Shown: positions 25,352 to 30,442 of the stretch, piece by piece
Layout: every line of letters begins with the position of its first letter
Position numbering within the stretch: position 1 is the first letter of the stretch
NCBI GenBank assembly: GCA_019694835.1
Contig: JAIBBE010000051.1
Coordinates: 1 to 30,442 of the forward strand
Reading direction: 5' to 3'
DNA from: Fimbriimonadaceae bacterium
Lineage (GTDB): Bacteria > Armatimonadota > Fimbriimonadia > Fimbriimonadales > Fimbriimonadaceae
Length of the DNA stretch: 30,442 bases
Made by a program: the position numbers and the translations under genes
Notes under the pieces: model-generated
What the model saw: the letters and a program-made list of their open reading frames with translations, nothing else
What the model was told of the DNA's origin: nothing
The model's database searches: none

Positions 25352-25534
25352 CGAACAGCAGAAGCCATCGGCTTCCGCACCCTTGTACTTGGTGAGGACG
25401 TCAAGTCCGTCGCTCACACGGCCATCGAAGCCCTGATCGGTTACCGCATGACCAGCGTTTCGGTACGGCCGCAATCTCTTGGGCTGACTTTCCGGCCACA
25501 GCGCCGGCATCGGGTTTGTCAGCTACCCGAGAAA

Positions 25535-25599
25535 CTTCTTTCCAGGTCGGGTGCGAAACGGACCCGACGTGGAAAGAAGCCTTTTCAGGCTTCCTTTCC
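25535..25599 (-). promoter_or_regulatory. Mutually exclusive hairpins upstream of nrdJ (attenuator-like)
   Basis: The arm TGGAAAGAAG (25570-25579) can pair with CTTCTTTCCA (25535-25544), stacked on an inner stem GTCGGGT/ACCCGAC (25546-25552 and 25562-25568). Alternatively GGAAAGAAGCC (25571-25581) pairs with GGCTTCCTTTCC (25588-25599) with a one-base bulge. Two exclusive folds sharing an arm are the layout of an attenuator; the right-hand hairpin may also just terminate the preceding gene, whose stop is 9 bases away. Confidence 0.5.
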
Positions 25600-25607
25600 T
25601 GGTTGAA

Positions 25608-25919
25608 TCACTCCACCCCGGCGGCAAACAACTGGCCGTTTCTGAGCGCTTCCCCCACTTGGTGAAGATCAATGTCCTCAGGAGATACAACCTCCGTGTG
25701 GAGCGCCTCCCCGGCATTGCCCAGGCGGGCTACTTCCAGATGGCACTGCCCGACCGAAATCCGGTACTCGATCCGATCGGCGCCAGCAACGACGAAACGT
25801 CGCCCCGGCAGGCCGGACAACACCTCTGCCTCCTTCACGAGATGCGCCAGATCCGCGCTTGAGCGGACCACGGTGAGGCCACCGAACCAGGCGCGTCCAG
25901 ACGACACGATGCCCATCAT
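25608..25919 (-). CDS. Small hypothetical protein (103 aa)
   Basis: From the ATG at 25919 (GGAGG 8 bases upstream) it is 103 residues, soluble, with SGLPGRRFVVAGADRIEYRISVGQCHLEVARLG suggesting a beta-rich core. No family is recognised. It starts 2 bases after the stop of the small secreted-type gene upstream and may be co-expressed with it. Hairpins that may end transcription or control nrdJ follow directly. Confidence 0.65.
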   Translation of the reverse strand: MMGIVSSGRAWFGGLTVVRSSADLAHLVKEAEVLSGLPGRRFVVAGADRIEYRISVGQCHLEVARLGNAGEALHTEVVSPEDIDLHQVGEALRNGQLFAAGVE

Positions 25920-25921
25920 CG

Positions 25922-26131
25922 CTATGCCCTCCGCGTGATCTGACGAGGAGCAACAACGCAAGCGGACACCACCTTGATCCGCGGAATGCCGCGACGGACC
26001 AGTGCGGGCACCGCCGGGATTTCACATGACATACGTGCAGCCGAAGACTCGGCGGCAATCTCGAAATCCATTCGTCCGGCGATCCCGAAGAGAGCCAGGA
26101 GGGCCAGAAGAAGAATTGCTGTCTTGAGCAT
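25922..26131 (-). CDS. Small exported or membrane-anchored protein (69 aa)
   Basis: A 69-residue protein with a strong N-terminal hydrophobic stretch (MLKTAILLLALLALFGIAG), a signal peptide or anchor, and a short basic tail with two cysteines. It has an AAAGGA site before its ATG. It begins 25 bases after the 196-aa gene and almost abuts the 103-aa gene. Function unknown. Confidence 0.6.
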   Translation of the reverse strand: MLKTAILLLALLALFGIAGRMDFEIAAESSAARMSCEIPAVPALVRRGIPRIKVVSACVVAPRQITRRA

Positions 26132-26156
26132 GACTATCCTTTCGAAGAATTCAGAC

Positions 26157-26747
26157 TTACGAGGGCAGATCGAACAGTTGCGGGGTGGCAGACCCTTCTT
26201 CTCGCTTGACCTCCCTGTTCAGCCACTGCGGATCCGCCTCGAACCGCCGGACGGCGAATTCCGGGTTCTCAGTGATCATTCTGTGAACCCATGCCGGATA
26301 CCTGGCAGCGGATTCGTGCATCCACTTGCGAACGAAACCTAGGATCGTGTCGCGCAGATCGTCCACCTCGAGATCCCCGATGTAGGGCAACTCGGAGTGA
26401 GGGCTGAGACAAACCGCCTTGACGCAGAAGTCAAACGAGAATGGGTAGTCGAGTCGCTCGGGGTCGGTGAAGATCCAGTTCAGGATCAGGATCTTCTCCA
26501 TGAGAGGAGTAGCCGGCTCCGCCAGGCACTCGACGTTCTTCAGCAGCACCCAACAGAGTTTGACGATGTCCTCTTCCTGCCAGTCCGGCGGGAGTTCCTT
26601 GTCGTCCTCGATGTAAGCATTGAGCGCAAAGTCGTCGGCTTTCGACGGATCCGAACATCCAACCACCTTGTCCGGCTCGGGTTTGCGCTGGGAACACGCC
26701 GACGGCGGTGTCGTGGACTGAGGCGCAGTGGAAACAGCGCTAAGCAT
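26157..26747 (-). CDS. Hypothetical soluble protein (196 aa)
   Basis: The ATG at 26747 is 5 bases after GGAGG (another ATG directly before it is too close), giving 196 residues. The first 45 residues are Ser/Pro/Thr-rich and low-complexity. The rest is an acidic helical domain (PPDWQEEDIVKLCWVLLKNVECL, SFDFCVKAVCLSPHSELP, WMHESAARYPAWVHRMI). No family is recognised. It heads the minus-strand group 26157-25608. Confidence 0.65.
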   Translation of the reverse strand: MLSAVSTAPQSTTPPSACSQRKPEPDKVVGCSDPSKADDFALNAYIEDDKELPPDWQEEDIVKLCWVLLKNVECLAEPATPLMEKILILNWIFTDPERLDYPFSFDFCVKAVCLSPHSELPYIGDLEVDDLRDTILGFVRKWMHESAARYPAWVHRMITENPEFAVRRFEADPQWLNREVKREEGSATPQLFDLPS

Positions 26748-27228
26748 CATCACCTCCATGAAATTCGGAGGCAGACGCGTCCTATCGGAGGCGGATGCCC
26801 CCGAAGGGTTGACGTAGCCCCGTGCAGAACGCACGGGACATTGGGCTGGCAGGGAATGGCGAGACGATTCGCCGGAGATCGGGCCAGCTACCGATCGAAG
26901 AAAGCTTGCAGCGCGCGACCGGGTAGTCGCGCCTTGCAAACCTTCCAGGCGGCGGTAGCAATGGCAACAGGCGCCGCTATCGCGGGCTGTCTTGCACGGG
27001 GAGACTTGGCGCTTGCGCGCTGAAACTTGAGGGCTTGCCTGATGATCACGCAGGGCCAGCTGCTGCGGTTCGGGAAAAGTATCCCTGGAGCATTGCGCGT
27101 GTCAACAGGGATTGTGCAAATACACGCGCTAACCTCGAAAGCCCCACAAATTCGGCGGCATTTTCCCTACTCAGATCATCGCGGGGAGGGGAACATCCGG
27201 ACACACAGTCACCTTCGGAGACACGGAT
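26748..27228. other. Intergenic region with hairpins between divergent genes
   Basis: No convincing gene in these 481 bases. It separates the minus-strand 196-aa gene from the plus-strand AcaB-like gene and must hold both promoters. Notable: a 7-bp hairpin CCCGTGC-agaac-GCACGGG (26819-26837), and a longer imperfect inverted repeat at 26904-26941 (16-base arms, 13 of 16 matching, 6-base loop). At 27145-27163 the phrase AAGCCCCACAAATTCGGCGG lies before TACTCAG and the start at 27229; it resembles the phrase before the tra operon and could be an activator site. Confidence 0.4.
26904..26941. repeat. Imperfect inverted repeat with 16-base arms
   Basis: Left arm 26904-26919 and right arm 26926-26941 match at 13 of 16 positions around the loop CGGGTA; the inner seven pairs (GCGCGAC/GTCGCGC) are perfect. 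The arms are long for an operator, so oriT-type or replication-type hairpins should be considered; nothing nearby proves it. Confidence 0.4.
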
Positions 27229-28011
27229 ATGGCAGACATCGTTCGCCTGGACAAGGGCAGAGTCAACGAACGCATCCTCGAACGAGAGGCGACGGCCGAC
27301 TACAGACGAATGGAGCAGGCCTCGCTGAAGCGCCGTGTCGTGCTGCGTGGACCTGAATCAAAGCGGATGTTTGCCCGCTACTTCCACAGCATGCAACTCA
27401 ACGTGTACTACTGTTCGGACATTGCTCGTCTCAGTCTGACATCGGAACAGGTCGAGAAGGTCGAGCAACACATCCGGGATGCAGTAGCGCAAGCTTCGAA
27501 AGAACTCGAAACGGCGATCGCTGGCGCACAACTGATCTACCAACAAGAAGGCATCGAAGATACCGCAACGTACGACACCGTCGCACTTGAACTCGAGGTC
27601 GGCATCACCTCAGCGATCGGCCGCCAGTACATCGGGCTTCTTGAGCAGTTCGACGCACTGATGCCGATGCTGAAGACCCTTGAGATTCTGGACATCATCA
27701 GTTCCACCGAACTGGACATCAAACGCTCCAACCTCAAGCGTCTGGTGTTCGGTCCGGCAAAAACCGCGCGACGGTTGGCCAACGATCTTCGCCGTCGTGC
27801 GAGCCAGGCAGCGAAGGCCGCCGACGAACAAAGGTCTTTGCCACCGCAGGATGCGCAGCCGCCGCTACAAGACGGCTCGCAGACAGATACTCCGCCAGTC
27901 GCGACAACTGCCGAAGCGGTCGTACGCGAACACAGTCCAGGCAATAGCTCAAATGAGCCGGCAGACGAGCAATCGGAAACTATCGTTGCAGGCGCAGAGT
28001 CGATTGCGTAG
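27229..28011 (+). CDS. AcaB/DUF1845-like element protein
   Basis: A 260-residue cytoplasmic protein with GGAG 8 bases before its ATG. Residues 38-200 resemble the DUF1845/AcaB family found on IncC plasmids and related ICEs: VVLRGPESKRMFARYFHSMQL, a helical middle ending TAIAGAQLIYQQEG, and SSTELDIKRSNLKRLVFGPAKTARRLANDLRRRASQ. The last 60 residues are acidic, Pro/Gln/Ser-rich and probably disordered. In IncC plasmids AcaB is a regulator that helps activate the transfer genes, which fits with the FlhDC-like pair. I judge the family assignment as likely but not proven. Confidence 0.55.
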   Translation: MADIVRLDKGRVNERILEREATADYRRMEQASLKRRVVLRGPESKRMFARYFHSMQLNVYYCSDIARLSLTSEQVEKVEQHIRDAVAQASKELETAIAGAQLIYQQEGIEDTATYDTVALELEVGITSAIGRQYIGLLEQFDALMPMLKTLEILDIISSTELDIKRSNLKRLVFGPAKTARRLANDLRRRASQAAKAADEQRSLPPQDAQPPLQDGSQTDTPPVATTAEAVVREHSPGNSSNEPADEQSETIVAGAESIA

Positions 28012-28440
28012 TGTGACGTTAAGGGACCGACGGGGTCACTGACCGGGTTACGCTGGTCCGCGACCGCTCATCCGCCGAAGGCCGTTGTGATGCAATTGAC
28101 GCTGCACATGCAACATTCATCGCCGGGCATCGGCGACGGATCTTGAACATGACGGAGATCTGGCCGCTCCTGCATCGCTGAATAGTCGATTTTCACGCCT
28201 TCCGGCATCAAAGCCGCTGAAGGATCCAGGTTTGATTATGTGCTGAAAATTCCGATTATCAGAATTACCAGCTTTTGTTGTCTCGGTGCTTTTTACGTAG
28301 TCAGAAAAGTGCGACGGCGTAATTGTGGGTCACGAAACCCAGTCGCCCTTTCTCAACTCCCGACTTTCCGCGTTCGTCAGCCCGATTCCACTTTCTCGCC
28401 GCCTAGTCCTCGCGTGGCATCGCAAATACACATTTGCGCC
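28012..28440. other. Intergenic region with AT-rich stretch
   Basis: No gene of normal size. It holds a short minus-strand ORF (28068-28208) and an AT-rich stretch from about 28225 to 28330 that could carry promoters or mark an old insertion edge. Composition changes here from the high-GC element core to the lower-GC right end of the window. Confidence 0.4.
28068..28208 (-). CDS. Cys-rich 46-aa ORF, possible gene or remnant
   Basis: An uninterrupted minus-strand ORF of 46 residues beginning MPEGVKIDYSAMQERPDLRH and ending with a cluster of four cysteines, ECCMCSVNC, before FGG. The amino-acid composition looks like coding sequence, but no ribosome site is visible and the frame is open upstream of the ATG. 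It could be the tail of a decayed gene or a small metal-binding protein. Confidence 0.35.
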   Translation of the reverse strand: MPEGVKIDYSAMQERPDLRHVQDPSPMPGDECCMCSVNCITTAFGG

Positions 28441-29181
28441 TCATAGATTGTTCGGTTCCATTGTCCGATTTAGAGCGCGACGAATAGCACGAGACTTATG
28501 CATCTCCCAAGACTTCACGCCCCAGAACAACGCAAATGCAACGATGCATGCCCACTCGACAAAGAATATCCATGCGTAATGTCTACCGACACCCGCGGCT
28601 AGAGCCCACACAGTAAGCGGAAGTATTACCATTACCGAACCGCAAACGTAGTACACCCAACGGTATATACGCAGGCACTTGTCGTGATCCATTTGACTGC
28701 GCCCCTCTGCCGGCTGCAGATACGGAAGCGTGTCACGCGAGCGGCAGATCGCAACGTAACCGAGGCAGGCGAACAGCAGAACCGCGCAGGTGCCATGGGC
28801 AGAAAACCAAGAATTGGAAACGGGCCAATCCATCGGACACACCGCCACGCCGATCGCGAAGATCGCCGCGAGATTCAGGGCGTTGTTCTCTCCCACCGAA
28901 AATCCCTTGTAGAGGTAGAGGAACACGCCGATTGCGAACAGCCCGCCGACGAACCACACGCGCACTGGCGCAGATGACTCGAAACCACTCGCCCAGTAAT
29001 AGGCGCTCAGCGAGTCCTGCAAATCGATACCGTAGAACTTGCCAATCAGATACATCGAAATCGGAAAGGCGAAGGACAACCCAGTCATCCCCCACCTCAA
29101 GCCGTTGTAGGTCGCATAGACGTGCTCTTCGATCCAATCCGGTTTCACCGCCCCTCCCTTGGCAAACAAGCGATTGGTCAC
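28441..29181 (-). CDS. Multi-pass membrane protein of unknown function
   Basis: A 246-residue protein with about six membrane segments (around residues 31-48, 76-91, 100-115, 127-146, 174-193 and 200-220). The segment DSLSAYYWASGFESSAPVRVWFVGGLFAIGVFLYLYKG is a recognisable motif of a widespread uncharacterised membrane family. The GTG at 29181 has a distant GAGAGGG; a second GTG at 29148 with GGGAGGGG just upstream is an equally good start. The gene lies 45 bases after another membrane gene. No role is assigned; membrane effectors of defence systems are one possibility but nothing here shows it. Confidence 0.75.
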   Translation of the reverse strand: MTNRLFAKGGAVKPDWIEEHVYATYNGLRWGMTGLSFAFPISMYLIGKFYGIDLQDSLSAYYWASGFESSAPVRVWFVGGLFAIGVFLYLYKGFSVGENNALNLAAIFAIGVAVCPMDWPVSNSWFSAHGTCAVLLFACLGYVAICRSRDTLPYLQPAEGRSQMDHDKCLRIYRWVYYVCGSVMVILPLTVWALAAGVGRHYAWIFFVEWACIVAFALFWGVKSWEMHKSRAIRRALNRTMEPNNL

Positions 29182-29226
29182 GCGGCACGATTTGTCCCTC
29201 TCGCTCAGAGAGGCCCGATGCCGCTG

Positions 29227-29697
29227 CTATTTGTATGTGTATGCGATGAAAATTAGCAGGAACGCAATGAGGATTCCAAACTTGGCAATTGTGGCGAACT
29301 TGGCGAGTAGAAACCATCGCCGCGCAAATGAGGAGGGCCGCTCCGCAGTCACCCACAGCAGGCAGACGTTCTCGCACGCGTCAGCGAAGGCTGCCGCGGG
29401 CATGAGAAATGGAACGATCTGCCGAAGCCAGGCCGGCACGTCTACCAACCACGCGTCATTCGGCGCCGTCGATGCCAAGTATCCCCAGCTCCCGTAGCAG
29501 GCCAAAGCGACAAAGTCCACAAGCAACATGCGCGTGTGTGTGCTCCGTTGATCCGGCGTCCATCTGTCGAGAATGTCCTGCAGTCCTTCGATCGAAGTCG
29601 CGAACTGGACTGACAGGAACGACGGCTTGAAGCTGCGCATCCGGAACCACTGAAGCAAAAGCAGTACGAGACCAAGGACACCAGTCGTCCAGGTCAT
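29227..29697 (-). CDS. Small multi-pass membrane protein of unknown function
   Basis: A 156-residue protein with about four membrane segments (1-18, 57-77, 93-116 and 130-154) and one soluble loop (about 20-55) containing LQDILDRWTPDQRSTHTRMLLVDF. The ADACENVCLLWVT segment contains acidic and Cys residues within a membrane helix. The ATG has no strong ribosome site. It is followed 45 bases later by the larger membrane gene on the same strand, so the two are probably a pair. No family recognised. Confidence 0.7.
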   Translation of the reverse strand: MTWTTGVLGLVLLLLQWFRMRSFKPSFLSVQFATSIEGLQDILDRWTPDQRSTHTRMLLVDFVALACYGSWGYLASTAPNDAWLVDVPAWLRQIVPFLMPAAAFADACENVCLLWVTAERPSSFARRWFLLAKFATIAKFGILIAFLLIFIAYTYK

Positions 29698-30056
29698 GGC
29701 ACTTGAGAGCAGATCGTGATCGATGCCGATCCCCTATCTACGTTCCCACACGACCCAGAACCCGGCCGCTCGCCGAGGCGCCCGCCATCAGGCCGTTTCC
29801 AAGATGCCGCGCTTCTCGCTGACTGAGTGCACCCTGCAGGGTCCGCGTACGCCATTCGTCATCGCTTGCTCATCGTGCGTGGTGTCCCCTCAACTCGAAG
29901 GAACGTACTTACCAGACTCGCTGGCCCAATAGAGACTGCGGCATGCCTTCCACGTGCTCAGGCGGCGGCTAAGGAATACAGACCCAACCACACTGCAGGC
30001 GGGTTACGCCGCGCAGGCGCCCCGGGCCGCTCCGAAGCAGAAACTGGACACGATGA
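29698..30056. other. Intergenic stretch without recognised features
   Basis: These 359 bases carry only short overlapping ORFs without ribosome sites or protein-like composition. The promoter of the membrane-protein pair is expected here, but none is clear. No tRNA or repeat recognised. Confidence 0.5.
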
Positions 30057-30442
30057 CTAATTGTTCAAGAGGATTTCGTCTGGAGCGTTCAGGAACACTT
30101 TTGATCTGTCTTGGTTCCAATGCACGCGTACAGGACCGATCTTCCTGATATTCGATGGGTACGAATTGACAGATCCATTGAGGAATTTAACCCTAATCGA
30201 GGGATCCTGCGACTTGACGTCAAACGAAATGCTTTGCCCTATGCCGAGTTCGCTGGGTCCGGAGCGCAATGTTGAAGGTGACTTGACCACGCGTGTTTCC
30301 CTTAGCTTGAATTGCCCCGTCGTTTCGTAACAGTGGCCCTTCTCACCGCCATTGGTCGCAACCACGTAACAAACGCGCTCTTGACTCAATTCTCCGCTAA
30401 CAGGTTTGAAGTAGGCATCTTGGTTGTATCTTCCGTCCGGCT
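30057..30442 (-). CDS. Partial gene at the right edge, unknown function
   Basis: The C-terminal 128 codons of a minus-strand gene whose frame stays open to the window edge; the internal TTG is not needed as start. The sequence reads PDGRYNQDAYFKPVSGE, then ERVCYVVATNGGEKGHCYETTG and later VRVHWNQDRSKVFLNAPDEILLNN, suggesting a beta-rich, possibly exported domain with two cysteines. GC content is visibly lower than in the tra genes. Family unknown. Confidence 0.7.
   Translation of the reverse strand, partial: PDGRYNQDAYFKPVSGELSQERVCYVVATNGGEKGHCYETTGQFKLRETRVVKSPSTLRSGPSELGIGQSISFDVKSQDPSIRVKFLNGSVNSYPSNIRKIGPVRVHWNQDRSKVFLNAPDEILLNN

Noticed and set aside
25277..25510. An extended nrdJ start giving 1040 residues
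   Set aside because: The extra 78 residues have no family similarity and would translate the structured leader; the ATG at 25276 has a good ribosome site.
25277..25607. Cobalamin riboswitch upstream of nrdJ
   Set aside because: The conserved B12-box phrases were looked for on the minus strand and not found; the leader is structured but of a different type.
1..30442. CRISPR arrays, tRNA or rRNA genes, and insertion sequences
   Set aside because: No regularly spaced repeats, cloverleaf-like sequence, rRNA motifs or transposase were seen by reading; a tRNAscan and IS search could still find divergent cases.

Overview
The window looks like part of a large self-transmissible element (an integrative and conjugative element or a conjugative plasmid) from a proteobacterium, most likely beta or gamma. 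The evidence is an F-type (MPF-F) conjugation cluster, a MobH-type relaxase with its coupling protein, FlhC/FlhD-family regulators like SetCD of SXT/R391 and AcaCD of IncC plasmids, and high-GC coding sequence (roughly 58-60% by eye). No integrase, replication initiator, rRNA or tRNA was seen, so ICE versus plasmid is undecided.

Region 1 (1-11861, all minus strand) is one tightly packed transfer operon. In transcription order, right to left, it holds an unknown ORF, a lytic transglycosylase, an OmpA-type lipoprotein, a small basic protein, TraA pilin, TraL, TraE, TraK, TraB, TraV, a DsbC-like thioredoxin-fold protein, TraC ATPase, TrbI, an S26 signal peptidase, a small periplasmic protein, TraW and TraU (cut by the window edge). 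Most neighbours overlap by 4-14 bases or abut. TraN, TrbC, TraF, TraH and TraG would be expected beyond the left edge.

Region 2 (12187-16486, minus) is the DNA-processing operon: TraI (MobH relaxase), TraD (coupling ATPase) and a DUF4400-like membrane protein. Region 3 (16593-18534) is the control module. An flhD-like/flhC-like pair runs left from a good sigma70-like promoter, and a LexA/CI-fold repressor gene runs right. The intervening DNA contains a palindromic operator candidate, and a similar but weaker copy lies just after the repressor gene. The repressor has lost the Ser of its S24 autoprotease motif.

Region 4 (18675-28011) is accessory or maintenance DNA: a 337-aa unknown protein (plus), then on the minus strand a 73-aa ORF, a DUF932-family protein, a zinc-finger/Toprim primase, an adenosylcobalamin-dependent ribonucleotide reductase (NrdJ) with a highly foldable leader, and three small unknown genes. 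A plus-strand gene resembling AcaB/DUF1845 proteins follows. Region 5 (28012-30442) looks like cargo of different composition: a Cys-rich mini-ORF, two adjacent multi-pass membrane proteins and a partial gene at the right edge.

Inferred working: the repressor restrains the FlhDC-like activator; when relieved, the activator turns on the traI-traD and tra operons. TraI nicks the DNA, TraD feeds it to the TraA/L/E/K/B/V/C/W/U pilus-channel, and the primase and NrdJ may help rebuild double-stranded DNA and supply dNTPs.
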